From assembly GCF_000060345.1 (NCBI RefSeq), contig NC_008571.1, forward strand, positions 1-64,000: DNA of 64,000 nt. Direction: 5' to 3'. Source of the stretch: Christiangramia forsetii KT0803 (GTDB taxonomy: Bacteria > Bacteroidota > Bacteroidia > Flavobacteriales > Flavobacteriaceae). Shown here piece by piece: positions 34,654-43,978 of this stretch. How positions within the stretch are numbered: position 1 is the first letter of the stretch; each line of letters opens with the position of its first letter. The position numbers were made by a program, and so were the translations under genes. Below the pieces are notes generated by a model. That model worked only from the letters and a program-made list of their open reading frames with translations. It searched no databases and was not told the DNA's origin.

Positions 34654-37600
34654 CTATTTATTATTTTGAAAGTATTCCAGTTCAGCAAGGGCCAGCCCGT
34701 AATTTTTCAGGGCTTCCAGGGCATTTAATTCAGTTTGTAAGGCGGTATCGAGATTTTGGATCAAAAGCACATAAGAAATAGCTCCTTCATTAAAGGCGAG
34801 AAGTGAAGCATTTATCTGCTCTTCAACCAGAGAAAGCCCTTTATCCCGATAATAGCTCCAGGATTCTTTCCATTTATTATAGTTCTGAACCGCTACAGAA
34901 TAGGAGCTTTCCATCCTTTTTTTCTGGTACTCCATTTCTTTTTCAGCTATTTGTTTATCGAATTTTGAAGTTTTTACTGGAGCATATGCATCCCCTGAAA
35001 GAATGGGAATTGAAATTCCTGCCTGAAAACTTCTAAAACCTGAATTGTTATTAACCTCCTGAATTCCGTATTGCACATTAAGATCTGGTAAAAATTCAGC
35101 TATGGCCGTGGAACGTTCGGCTTCAGTAACCCGTATTTTTTGTTCGGAAACAGCCAAAACCGGATGATCACTCAGCTTATTTTTATCAACTACAAGCAAT
35201 TCTTTTTCCTCAAAATTTGCTTTATTGGGAACAGTAAATTTTTCTAAATCTGCAAACCAGAGATTGAGGTGCTCGATTTCAGAATAATATTCCATTTGAG
35301 CCTGGTTCATTTGCAGGTTTACCTCTTTCACTTTATTGGTCGCGGTCAATCGCTCCAGATTTGAGATCGCTTCCACTTCATACCTTAGGTCTACGGCTTT
35401 CTGAAATTGCTGATAAACCGAATCTAGCCGTTGTAACAGCAAGTACTTACGTTTGGCAGTATAAGCATTGTTCCAGGCGATTTGCACCTGTCTCGTTACT
35501 TCCATTCTGGAAAGATCAAAGGCAGATTCAGCCAGGTGAACTTTTTCCTTCTGAAGTTTTGATTTTGGCGCGATCCCGAAAATATCGATTCCCTGTTGCT
35601 GAAATCCGACTTTGGTATAAATACCCACATCATCATTGAGTTCCTCGCCGCCGGTAAATATCTGGGTTTTCCCAAGGTCCCAGGCACTAATTTTATTGGC
35701 CTTTTGCCGTTCTATTTCCAGTCTTTTCTTCTGAAGCAGGGGATAGGCTTCCAGTGCTTTTTTTACAGCTTCCTGTTGATCTATCTCCGTACTTTCTGAG
35801 AATTCCTGGGCCATAGATTTATTCGGAATAAACAAACAGAAAATGATCACTGCTCCGGCAAGTACAGGTTTTTTAATTTTCACTTTTCCAGATTTTTCTT
35901 CTGTCCACTTATACAGAATTGGTAAAATTATCAGGGTTAAAATTGTGGCGGTGATCAAGCCTCCAATTACTACGGTCGCTAAGGGTCTTTGAACCTCTGC
36001 GCCTGCAGATCCTGATACTGCCATGGGTAGAAATCCCAGAACATCGGTAAGGGCCGTAAGCATAATGGGTCTTATTCTTCTTTTGGTTCCCAAACGTATC
36101 CTTTCTCCCAGATCATGAACCCCATCTGCTTTCAATTCGTTTAATCCACTTATTAGAACAAGTCCGTTTAAAACTGCGACTCCAAAAAGCACAATAAAGC
36201 CAACGCCGGCAGAAATACTAAAAGGCATTCCGCGTAGCCAGAGGGCGAATACACCGCCAATGGCCGCCAAAGGAATGGCCATGTAGATCATGGTGGTTTG
36301 TTTAAATGATTTTAAGGCGAAATAGATAAAAATGAATATAAGCAGAAGCGCGATGGGTACTACCAGTTGCAAACGTTTGCTGGCCCTTTCAAAATTCTCG
36401 AAAGCTCCACCATATCTAATATAATAACCCGGTGGCAATTGCAGTTCTGCATCCAGTTTTTCCTGAATGTCTTCCACTACAGATTTTACATCGCGATCGC
36501 GAATATTCACCCCTACATAAGTTCTTCTCTGGGTATTGTCCCGACTAATCTGCATGGGCCCGGGCAGGTAACTTATCTCTGCTACCTCTTTAAGTGGGAT
36601 TTGACTTCCTGAAGGCAGGCTCACATACAAATTTCGAATATTACTGATGTCCTTCCGCTGGGTTTCGGTAAGTCTTACCACGAGATCAAATTTCTTTTCG
36701 CCGTCAAAGATCACCCCGGCTTTACCACCGGCAAAAGCGGACTGGATCAATGAATTCAGTTCGTTTACATTCAGGCCGTACTGGGCCAGTTTATTCCGGT
36801 TATAATCTACAGTGATCTGCGGAAGTCCCACCGTTGCTTCCACCTTCATATCGCCAACACCTTCAACCTGACTAATGAGATTTCCCATTTCGTTGGCCTT
36901 TTCAGCAAGGACATTAAGATCTTCTCCATAAAGTTTTACGGCGATATCTTCCCGCACGCCAGTAAGCAATTCATTAAATCGCATTTCCACCGGTTGCGTA
37001 AACTCATAGCTCACGCCGGGAATCGCGCCCAAAGTCTCTTTGATCTTAGCAATAAGTTCATCCTTTGTTTCCGCGGAAACCCATTCAGACTTTGGTTTCA
37101 GAATAATAAAACTGTCGCCAATATCCATGGGCATGGGATCTGTAGGTACATCTGAAACTCCAAAACGGGTGACCACCTGTTCAATTTCAGGATATTCATC
37201 CAGTAAAAGCGCTTCGATCTTAGTGGAGGTTTTTATGCCTTCCTTTAAAGAACTACCGGGTTTCTGAATAATGTGAAAGGCAATATCCCCTTCATCCAGC
37301 TGCGGAATAAATTCCCCGCCCATACGCGTGAACAAGACTATACTTACCAGTAATAAGCCTAAAGCTGAAGCAAGCAATATCTTTGCGTGGCCTAAAGACC
37401 ATTTCAGAATAGGTTCATATTTATCCTGAAGCCAGTAAATGGCTTTATCTCCCCAGGATTTTTTAGCTTTTTTACTTTCTTTTAAAAACACCGCCGAAAG
37501 CATGGGAACATAGGTAAGACAAAGGATCATGGCCCCGATCATGGCGAAAATAAAGGTAAGCGCCATAGGTCGGAACATCTTACCTTCAACACCTTCCAGT

Positions 37601-38994
37601 GCCAGGATAGGTAGAAAAACAATCAAAATAATCAACTGACCAAAAAATGCCGAGTTCATCATTTTTTTGGAAGAGGAAGCCGCGATCTTATCCCGTTCTT
37701 TCTGGTCGATCTTCTTACTCGTCTTCATTTTCTGAGAAATAATAAAAACGGTACTCTCCACAATGATAACCGCTCCATCTACGATGATCCCAAAATCTAT
37801 CGCACCCAGGCTCATGAGGTTGGCCCAGACATCGAAAATATTCATCATGATAAAAGCGAATAACAGGGATAACGGGATTGTGGAAGCGACAATTAATCCG
37901 CCACGCCAGTTTCCAAGCAGGATGATCAGGACAAAAATCACGATCAGTCCTCCTTCTATTAAATTCTGCGTGACCGTGGAGGTGGTTTCAGAAATAAGTT
38001 CGCTTCTATCCAGGAAAGGTTCAATAGAAACTCCATCTGGCAAGGATTTCTGAATTTGCGTGATCCTGTCTTTTACATTCTCAACAACTTCATTAGAATT
38101 AGCGCCCTTCAGCATCATCACCATCCCGCCAACGGTTTCTCCCTGTCCGTTTTTAGTTAAAGCTCCGTATCTCACGGCACTCCCAATTTTCACTTCCGCG
38201 ATATTATCTATGGTGATAGGAATCCCTTCGGAATTCTTAATCACGATATTCTTAATATCAGAGATACTTCTTGCGAGACCTTCCCCGCGAATAAAATTCG
38301 CCTGGTGATTCTTTTCGATATAAGCGCCACCGGTATTTTGATTATTTTTTTCAAGGGCAGTAAAGACATCTGAAATCGTCAGGCCAATAGCCCTCAACTC
38401 TTCAGTATTTACGGCAACTTCAAACTGCTTGATCCTGCCTCCAACGCCGTTTACCTCAACCACTCCCGGCACCATGGCCATTTGTCGTTTTACGATCCAA
38501 TCCTGAATGGTCCTTAATTCGGTTGGGGAATATTCATCTTTATATTCCTCTTCTACTTTCAGCGTATACTGAAATATTTCGCCAAGGCCTGTAGAAATGG
38601 GTCCCATAGATGGCTGCCCGAAACCTTCAGGAATTTCGTCCCGTACCTCGCTTAGTTTTTCACTTACCAGCTGGCGTGGAAGGTAAGTGCCCATATCATC
38701 TTTAAAAACAATGGTCACCACCGAAAGTCCGAAACGGGAAACCGATCTTATTTCATTTACCCCGGGAAGATTGCTCATGGCTATTTCTACCGGATAGGTG
38801 ACAAATTGTTCAATATCCTGGGTGCCCAGGTTGGGGGCCTGCGTAATTACCTGCACCTGGTTATTAGTGATATCGGGTTGCGCATCTATGGGTACTTTAA
38901 TCATGCTCCAGATTCCCGCGGCGATCAAAACACAGGTTAACAACCCAATAATAAACTTATTATTGATTGAAAAATCAATGATTCTGTTAATCAT
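34654..38994 (-). CDS. czcA: CzcA-type RND metal pump fused to a TolC-like outer-membrane channel
   Basis: Residues 1-1045 form a heavy-metal RND pump: MINRIIDFSINNKF start, 12 helices, and DFGIIVDGAV with Asp400 and Asp406, the signature of the HME1 group (Co/Zn/Cd) rather than the monovalent CusA type. Residues 1061-1446 form an outer-membrane efflux (TolC/CzcC) domain with its periplasmic coiled coils. Between them, KPVLAGAVIIFCLFIPNKSMAQ looks like a retained signal sequence. So two parts of a tripartite efflux complex are made as one chain. Similar fusions are known in Bacteroidota. The czcB gene follows after 6 bp. Confidence 0.9.
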   Translation of the reverse strand: MINRIIDFSINNKFIIGLLTCVLIAAGIWSMIKVPIDAQPDITNNQVQVITQAPNLGTQDIEQFVTYPVEIAMSNLPGVNEIRSVSRFGLSVVTIVFKDDMGTYLPRQLVSEKLSEVRDEIPEGFGQPSMGPISTGLGEIFQYTLKVEEEYKDEYSPTELRTIQDWIVKRQMAMVPGVVEVNGVGGRIKQFEVAVNTEELRAIGLTISDVFTALEKNNQNTGGAYIEKNHQANFIRGEGLARSISDIKNIVIKNSEGIPITIDNIAEVKIGSAVRYGALTKNGQGETVGGMVMMLKGANSNEVVENVKDRITQIQKSLPDGVSIEPFLDRSELISETTSTVTQNLIEGGLIVIFVLIILLGNWRGGLIVASTIPLSLLFAFIMMNIFDVWANLMSLGAIDFGIIVDGAVIIVESTVFIISQKMKTSKKIDQKERDKIAASSSKKMMNSAFFGQLIILIVFLPILALEGVEGKMFRPMALTFIFAMIGAMILCLTYVPMLSAVFLKESKKAKKSWGDKAIYWLQDKYEPILKWSLGHAKILLASALGLLLVSIVLFTRMGGEFIPQLDEGDIAFHIIQKPGSSLKEGIKTSTKIEALLLDEYPEIEQVVTRFGVSDVPTDPMPMDIGDSFIILKPKSEWVSAETKDELIAKIKETLGAIPGVSYEFTQPVEMRFNELLTGVREDIAVKLYGEDLNVLAEKANEMGNLISQVEGVGDMKVEATVGLPQITVDYNRNKLAQYGLNVNELNSLIQSAFAGGKAGVIFDGEKKFDLVVRLTETQRKDISNIRNLYVSLPSGSQIPLKEVAEISYLPGPMQISRDNTQRRTYVGVNIRDRDVKSVVEDIQEKLDAELQLPPGYYIRYGGAFENFERASKRLQLVVPIALLLIFIFIYFALKSFKQTTMIYMAIPLAAIGGVFALWLRGMPFSISAGVGFIVLFGVAVLNGLVLISGLNELKADGVHDLGERIRLGTKRRIRPIMLTALTDVLGFLPMAVSGSAGAEVQRPLATVVIGGLITATILTLIILPILYKWTEEKSGKVKIKKPVLAGAVIIFCLFIPNKSMAQEFSESTEIDQQEAVKKALEAYPLLQKKRLEIERQKANKISAWDLGKTQIFTGGEELNDDVGIYTKVGFQQQGIDIFGIAPKSKLQKEKVHLAESAFDLSRMEVTRQVQIAWNNAYTAKRKYLLLQRLDSVYQQFQKAVDLRYEVEAISNLERLTATNKVKEVNLQMNQAQMEYYSEIEHLNLWFADLEKFTVPNKANFEEKELLVVDKNKLSDHPVLAVSEQKIRVTEAERSTAIAEFLPDLNVQYGIQEVNNNSGFRSFQAGISIPILSGDAYAPVKTSKFDKQIAEKEMEYQKKRMESSYSVAVQNYNKWKESWSYYRDKGLSLVEEQINASLLAFNEGAISYVLLIQNLDTALQTELNALEALKNYGLALAELEYFQNNK

Positions 38995-39077
38995 AAAATT
39001 TTTGATTTGAATTCAGTAAAATGTTTGATAAGGAGATATTTCCTTAAAAATGGACATAGCTGTCCTCTAAAACTGAA

Positions 39078-39383
39078 TTAAATACGCGGAGGCTGAAAGT
39101 GCGTGTCTGGAATTTCTATCCCGGACTCTGCGTTTCTTTCAATAATTAAAGTCGAAACCTGGATATCAAGATCTTCAGATTCCACGGTTTCAATATTCAA
39201 CACATGAATATGGCAACAGTGGCACTGGCAAAAAGGGGAACAGAGATCTGCCCCGGTTTGATGCTGATCTTCAAGATCTGTAATCTGCTCAAAAGCAACA
39301 GTATCCAGATTGGATTCATCTTCACAAGGCACGATAGTGAGCCCTATGAGATAAAACGAAAATATGATACTGAGTAATTTCAC
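39078..39383 (-). CDS. Small exported Cys/His-rich protein (DUF6660-like) heading the metal operon
   Basis: The mature part carries a dense metal-binding-like cluster, CSPFCQCHCCHIHV, and a C-terminal acidic stretch ending HFQPPRI. The N-terminus KLLSIIFSFYLIGLTIVPC is a hydrophobic signal. I chose the GTG at 39383, because the ATG further upstream (39440) would put 19 unrelated residues before the signal. It lies 83 bp upstream of the czcA start, in the place often taken by small periplasmic metal-binding proteins. DUF6660 assignment is from memory of family features. Confidence 0.6.
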   Translation of the reverse strand: MKLLSIIFSFYLIGLTIVPCEDESNLDTVAFEQITDLEDQHQTGADLCSPFCQCHCCHIHVLNIETVESEDLDIQVSTLIIERNAESGIEIPDTHFQPPRI

Positions 39384-39449
39384 ATTGCAAATATAGGAAT
39401 TATGAAATGCAACAGGATTGCAAATTTGAGGATGTATCAATCTAAAACA

Positions 39450-39480
39450 AAAAAACCGACTCGTAAAAGTCGGCTTTTCT
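39450..39480 (-). terminator. Terminator after the GH2 gene
   Basis: CCGACT (39456-39461) and AGTCGG (39468-39473) pair around a 6-nt loop. On the minus strand the hairpin is followed by TTTTTTTG, 30 bp past the GH2 stop. The same element has a T run on the plus side. Confidence 0.75.
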
Positions 39481-39502
39481 TCTTGCTCGTTAATTTTTCA
39501 AA

Positions 39503-41938
39503 CTATTCCACATTGATAGTGATAGATTCTTTTTGAATATTTTCAGGCTTTACTGAGAGTTTTAACTTGCCTTTTTCAAAATCGGAGCCTACAATAATCA
39601 TAGCTTTTCCGTAAAATAAATTCACTTTGTTATTCTGAAATGGTTCAAAGGATTGTGGATCTCCATTTCCTGCACCGGCTAAATGTCCAGCCCCCGAAAC
39701 TTCAATTTTCAGTTCGTTATCGGCCAGAGGAGACGGGTTGCCATCTTTATCAAAAGCTTCCACCAGGATATAAGAAAGATCTTTTCCATCAGCTTTTATA
39801 GATGTTCTATCTGCAGTAAGGCTGATTTTTGATGTTTTTCCGGCTGTTTTAATGTTGTTTTCACCAATTTTCTTCCCGTCTTTATAAGCAACGGCTTTTA
39901 CTTCGCCGGGTTCATAGGTTACATCCTTCCACATCAAACGAAAACGATCGGTAGAGGTTTCAGAATCTAATTTTTTACATTTTTTTCCGAAAGACTTTCC
40001 GTTTATAAAAAGTTCAGCACAATCGCCATTGGTATAAACAAAAACCGGTGTGGTTTCGCCTTCACGACCTTCCCAGTTCCAGTGGGGTAGAATATGAACA
40101 GTAGTTTCATCAGGCTTCCAGTAACTCTTATATAAATAATAACGGTCTTTGGGAATACCTACCAGATCCACAATTCCAAAATAGGAACTACGTGAAGCTT
40201 CCAAATCGGTCATACCCATTTCAGTGACTTCCTTATTGGTATAAGGTGTTGGTTCTCCTAAATAGTCAAAACCAGTCCAGACGAATTCTCCGGCGATATA
40301 AGGTTCCTGTTGTTGCCACATAAAATCGTCATCGGCAATTTCGGCCCAATCCGGAGCGTTCAGATCATAGGAACTTACCTGCAAAGATTTGGTGAAATCG
40401 GTTTTCTTTTCCGGTAACGGAAATTCATAAAAGCCCCTTGTGCTTAAGGTTGAAGCCGATTCACTAATCACCACAGCTTTATTCGGTTCGAGTTTTCTGG
40501 CAATTCTATAGCGCCTGCCGTAATTCCAGCTATGCACATCGTAAAGGTCAAAATGACGTAATTCGGCACTTTTTAGCTGATCATTCACCAGGGTAGTTGG
40601 CCTGGTGGGATCATATTTATTTACGTAATTCAACATGGTATGCAGTCTTTGAAAACCGTTATTCTGGTTCCATTGTACGTCACCAATTTCGTTACCTACG
40701 CTCCACATGAATACTGAAGGATGATTACGGTCACGCAACACGAAATTCTTGATATTTCTATGTGCGAAATCTTCAAAATTGGTGGTATCTACAATCCCTG
40801 CCTTGGCATCATATTTATCGAAGATCTCATTAAAGAACAGGATGCCCATTTTATCGCAAAGTTCCAGCAATTCCGGGGCAGCGACGTTATGACTGTTCCT
40901 GATGGCGTTTACACCCAGGGATTGCATAATTTCCAGTTGTCTTTCAGCAGCTCTTGGGTAAAAAGCCCCACCCAAAGGTCCGTGACCGTGATGCAGATTT
41001 ACTCCTTTCAACTGAACCCGTTTCCCATTTAAATGAAAACCGTCATCTGCCGTGAATTTTATAGTTCGAATTCCGAAGGTGGTTTCCTTTTCATCGGTTT
41101 GTTTACCGCCTACAAATACTTTGGTAATGGTTTTATATAAATTCGGCTGATTGACGTCCCATAGTTGAGGCTTGGAAACTTTTGTATTTATTTCCAGAAA
41201 GCTTTCACCACCGGCTGCAATAAAACGCGTAACAGAATCTTTTGAAACTTCATTTCCTTCAGGATTAAGAATGCTCTGGTATATTTTTACCGAATCTGCT
41301 TTCTCAGTAGTATTGATGATCTTATTGCTTATTCTTATACTCGCGCTATCTTTTTTGATAACCGGTGTGGTGACATAGGTTCCCCATATATCCACATGTA
41401 CGGGATTGGTTACCAGCATTTGTACTTTTCGGTACATTCCGGCTCCGGGATACCAGCGGCTGTCATGTTTGCGGGTATCTGCATGAACCGCAAGAAAGTT
41501 TTCTCCGTTGAAATTCAGGTGATCTGTGATATCAACATAAAATGAGTTATAACCATAATCCCATTTTCCGGCAAGCTTACCATTGATGTAAACTTCAGGA
41601 AACGCCATTACTCCGTCAAAAATGAGATAGACTCGCTTATCTTTAAATGAAGGGGCGATATCGAGTTTTTTACGATACCAGCCCTGTCCTTTCCACTGAA
41701 GTTTTCCTGTGCTCCCGTCTCCATCTTTTATGAAATTTTCAGAAATCGCCCAGTCATGGGGAATTCGCACATCCTGCCAGTTGGAATCATTAAAATTAGT
41801 TTCAGCAGCGGTTGGTATTTCGCCTTTGGCAAATTTCCAGTCTTTCTGAAGTTCAATAAGATTTCTTTGTGCCAGTACAGGTAAACAAAACGCTAAACAG
41901 AGGATTAGGATACTGGTTCTTAAAAAAGGAAATTTCAT
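39503..41938 (-). CDS. GH2 beta-galactosidase (galactan PUL)
   Basis: The 811-residue exported enzyme has a signal peptide ending at VLAQ (about 24), a jelly-roll with PHDWAISE (60-67), an Ig-like domain, a TIM barrel with acid/base Glu417 in WSVGNEIGD and a likely nucleophile Glu493 in VISESAS, and GEFVWTGFDYLGEP near 550-564, then a C-terminal Ig-like domain. Spacing of the two glutamates agrees with BgaA-like beta-galactosidases. It probably trims galactose from the oligosaccharides made by GH53. A 634-bp repeat-rich gap separates it from GH53, so it may have its own promoter. Confidence 0.9.
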   Translation of the reverse strand: MKFPFLRTSILILCLAFCLPVLAQRNLIELQKDWKFAKGEIPTAAETNFNDSNWQDVRIPHDWAISENFIKDGDGSTGKLQWKGQGWYRKKLDIAPSFKDKRVYLIFDGVMAFPEVYINGKLAGKWDYGYNSFYVDITDHLNFNGENFLAVHADTRKHDSRWYPGAGMYRKVQMLVTNPVHVDIWGTYVTTPVIKKDSASIRISNKIINTTEKADSVKIYQSILNPEGNEVSKDSVTRFIAAGGESFLEINTKVSKPQLWDVNQPNLYKTITKVFVGGKQTDEKETTFGIRTIKFTADDGFHLNGKRVQLKGVNLHHGHGPLGGAFYPRAAERQLEIMQSLGVNAIRNSHNVAAPELLELCDKMGILFFNEIFDKYDAKAGIVDTTNFEDFAHRNIKNFVLRDRNHPSVFMWSVGNEIGDVQWNQNNGFQRLHTMLNYVNKYDPTRPTTLVNDQLKSAELRHFDLYDVHSWNYGRRYRIARKLEPNKAVVISESASTLSTRGFYEFPLPEKKTDFTKSLQVSSYDLNAPDWAEIADDDFMWQQQEPYIAGEFVWTGFDYLGEPTPYTNKEVTEMGMTDLEASRSSYFGIVDLVGIPKDRYYLYKSYWKPDETTVHILPHWNWEGREGETTPVFVYTNGDCAELFINGKSFGKKCKKLDSETSTDRFRLMWKDVTYEPGEVKAVAYKDGKKIGENNIKTAGKTSKISLTADRTSIKADGKDLSYILVEAFDKDGNPSPLADNELKIEVSGAGHLAGAGNGDPQSFEPFQNNKVNLFYGKAMIIVGSDFEKGKLKLSVKPENIQKESITINVE

Positions 41939-41984
41939 GGGTATTATATATTTTATAGTTAATGGCCTTAGACCTTGGGGTTTT

Positions 41985-42180
41985 TGTCATCCTGAGCGCA
42001 GTCGAAGGATTGACAAATAACATTTCGACTTTGGCCTTTATTGTGCAGTCGAAATCCTCTTAAACCTTCACCTTTGCTGCTTTAATTGTGTATCGAGATC
42101 CTGAAATAAATTCAGGGTGACGAATTTCGGTTTAGATTTGCCGTCATTCTAAACTTGTCGAGGCACATCCTTAAAAGCGC
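41985..42180. repeat. Cluster of dispersed short repeats
   Basis: Contains GTCATCCTGAGCGCAGTCGA at about 41987, GAGATCCTGAAATAAATTCA followed by GGGTGACG near 42094-42122, and CCGTCATTCTAAACTTGTCG near 42142-42162. Each is a half-palindrome of a repeat type common between flavobacterial genes; a related copy lies at 63892-63919. They occur in alternating orientation and look degraded. Confidence 0.5.
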
Positions 42181-42262
42181 TTCGACATGCTACCATTGAC
42201 GTATTATCAAAAATTGGTAATTATGACACTAAATATTTAATTGTAAATACTCTTAATTCCCG

Positions 42263-42416
42263 GCCTACCGAAAGTTTATCGTGAAATTTGAAGTGAAAGC
42301 AACGTGAAATTTTAGGTTGTTTGAGCTAAACAAATTCTGTTGTAAAATTGAATTCTTATAGCGAGTTCCTAAAATTTAGGTGCTAAACGATAAATTTGGA
42401 TAAACTTTCGTGAGCC
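42263..42416. repeat. Imperfect long inverted repeat
   Basis: CGAAAGTTTATC (42269-42280) and GATAAACTTTCG (42399-42410) are perfectly complementary, with partial complementarity continuing outward (GGCCTACC/GTGAGCCT) and inward (AAATTT). About 120 bp separate the arms and contain no frame. It may be a miniature element or a repeat remnant. Confidence 0.45.
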
Positions 42417-42572
42417 TAGATTTTTTTGGTTCGTTTTTTTATCAATGGAAAAAATGAACAAGCTTCTTAAACAATACGTCAATTCCCTATGCTAGATATT
42501 TTTTTTATCATAGGTCTCAGGGATACATCCTAATTATAATTTGTCAGGACTATTTTAATAATTATTTTAAAG

Positions 42573-43751
42573 TTATTGGGTTCTCCCGTAAAACTGCATT
42601 CCCAGTGTGGCTTGGTTTTCATGATCAAACAGCACCGCGTTATCCCAATGGGAACCCTGTCCCCAAAGCGTATTACAGCCTGTTGAAACCCATGCCGGCT
42701 CCCAGTAAATTAGACCTTCCCCGCCAGCCGACTCGATAGTTTCCTGCAATTTGTTCAGGTAATCCAACTGCCCCTGTTGAGTGGCGGGATAACCTGCAAT
42801 CAAAGCATCATTATTCAGAATATTATTGGCAGGATCAATATTTTCCATCGTAAAAGGATACGCAGTTTCTACCACCATTAATTTTTTGCCATAAGTATCT
42901 ATCAGTGTTTTAAATGCGGAAGAAACATCATCGAGTTTATAATCAGACCAGATTGGATAATACGAAAGACCAATCCAGTCAAAATCTGTAACTCCATTTT
43001 CAGTAGCATCTTTAAACCACCAAAGACCGTTTTCAGGCTGGGCAATATGTAGCATCACTTCAACATCTTCTCCAGTTTCTTCGGAAATATCTCGTACCGC
43101 TTTAATGCCTTTATTCAATAATGAAGAATTTCGTTCCCAGTCTATGGGCCATTGAAGTTCCCCTTTTTGAAGGATCATCCCGTTGGTTTCATTTCCTACC
43201 TGCACAATATCCGGAAGCAAACCAGCAGTATCAAGATCTTTTAAGGTTTTGTAGGTGTAATTATAAAGCGAATCACCAAGGATTTCGGTATTATTGATCT
43301 GAGCTTCCCAGGCTGCCGGAATTTCCTGTTTTGCAGGATCTGCCCAGGTATCGGAATAATGAAAATCCAGCAACACTTTCATACCTTCAGCTTTGGCACG
43401 GCTTATAGATTTCTTTACATCTTCATAATTGGAATATTCGGTCCAGTCCGGCGAATGCCATAAGCGGATCCTTATCAGATTGGCTCCCGCTTCTTCAAAA
43501 ATTTTATAAGGATCCTTACTTGTACCTTCCGAGTTTTTATAGGCAGCGCCACAATCTTCCATTTCATTTACATAAGAGAGATCGGCACCGTAATAAAACC
43601 CAATTTCTTCAGAAGGGATTTCTTCCGGAGTTTCTTCATCGGGATTCTGATTTACCGGAGTATCATCTGTAGTTTCCAGAATATCTTTATCATTTTGAGA
43701 AGAACAGGAGGTGACAAGAAAAAAAATTATTAAAAAATTTAGAAATTTCAT
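42573..43751 (-). CDS. GH53 endo-beta-1,4-galactanase lipoprotein
   Basis: The 392-residue protein has a lipobox ending at Cys16 (LVTSC), an acidic linker (20-48) and a single GH53 barrel: FYYGADLSYVNEME near 52-65, RIRLWHSP, LDFHYSDTWADP (128-139), acid/base Glu188 in QVGNETNG and nucleophile Glu295 in VVETAYPF. GH53 enzymes cut beta-1,4-galactan, the side chains of pectic arabinogalactan I. The lipid anchor and SusCDE neighbours suggest it acts on the outer surface to feed SusC. It sits 227 bp after the SusE-like gene in the same orientation. Confidence 0.95.
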   Translation of the reverse strand: MKFLNFLIIFFLVTSCSSQNDKDILETTDDTPVNQNPDEETPEEIPSEEIGFYYGADLSYVNEMEDCGAAYKNSEGTSKDPYKIFEEAGANLIRIRLWHSPDWTEYSNYEDVKKSISRAKAEGMKVLLDFHYSDTWADPAKQEIPAAWEAQINNTEILGDSLYNYTYKTLKDLDTAGLLPDIVQVGNETNGMILQKGELQWPIDWERNSSLLNKGIKAVRDISEETGEDVEVMLHIAQPENGLWWFKDATENGVTDFDWIGLSYYPIWSDYKLDDVSSAFKTLIDTYGKKLMVVETAYPFTMENIDPANNILNNDALIAGYPATQQGQLDYLNKLQETIESAGGEGLIYWEPAWVSTGCNTLWGQGSHWDNAVLFDHENQATLGMQFYGRTQ

Positions 43752-43793
43752 TTTATTCTTTTTTAAATACTATTGGTCCTCGGTTAAGCTTTA

Positions 43794-43824
43794 AACCTCA
43801 CAGGTTTTCAAAACCTGTGAGGTT
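43794..43824. repeat. Perfect 31-bp palindrome (dispersed repeat)
   Basis: AACCTCACAGGTTTT, C, AAAACCTGTGAGGTT: two perfectly complementary 15-base arms around one base. A palindrome of this kind recurs between genes in many Bacteroidota. It lies 43 bp upstream of the GH53 start, between it and the SusE-like gene, where it could reduce read-through. Confidence 0.65.
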
Positions 43825-43829
43825 CTGTG

Positions 43830-43940
43830 CTAATTTTTAAACTCTTGCTTCAGCTTTTCAGAAGGAAAAGTCTTCACTGATTCTCTGGCTTCTTCAGAAG
43901 TGAGATAGATAACACTCCCGTGTCTGGGGGAAATCCATGC
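43830..43940 (-). pseudogene. 36-codon open tail without start codon
   Basis: On the minus strand, between the SusE-like and GH53 genes, a frame reads AWISPRHGSVIYLTSEEARE and ends KLKQEFKN before a stop. It has protein-like composition but no start codon, and a stop directly precedes it. It may be the remnant of a lost gene end. Family not recognised, and chance cannot be excluded for so short a frame. Confidence 0.25.
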
Positions 43941-43978
43941 TCACTTTTCTATTTCTCTTTTAAAAATTTTAAAAATCT

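Larger units (their letters stand above)
41939..42572. other. 634-bp intergenic region between GH53 and GH2
   Basis: No reading frame worth calling. It holds two distinct repeat clusters, listed separately: short dispersed repeats at 41985-42180 and an inverted repeat of about 154 bp at 42263-42416. Confidence 0.6.
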
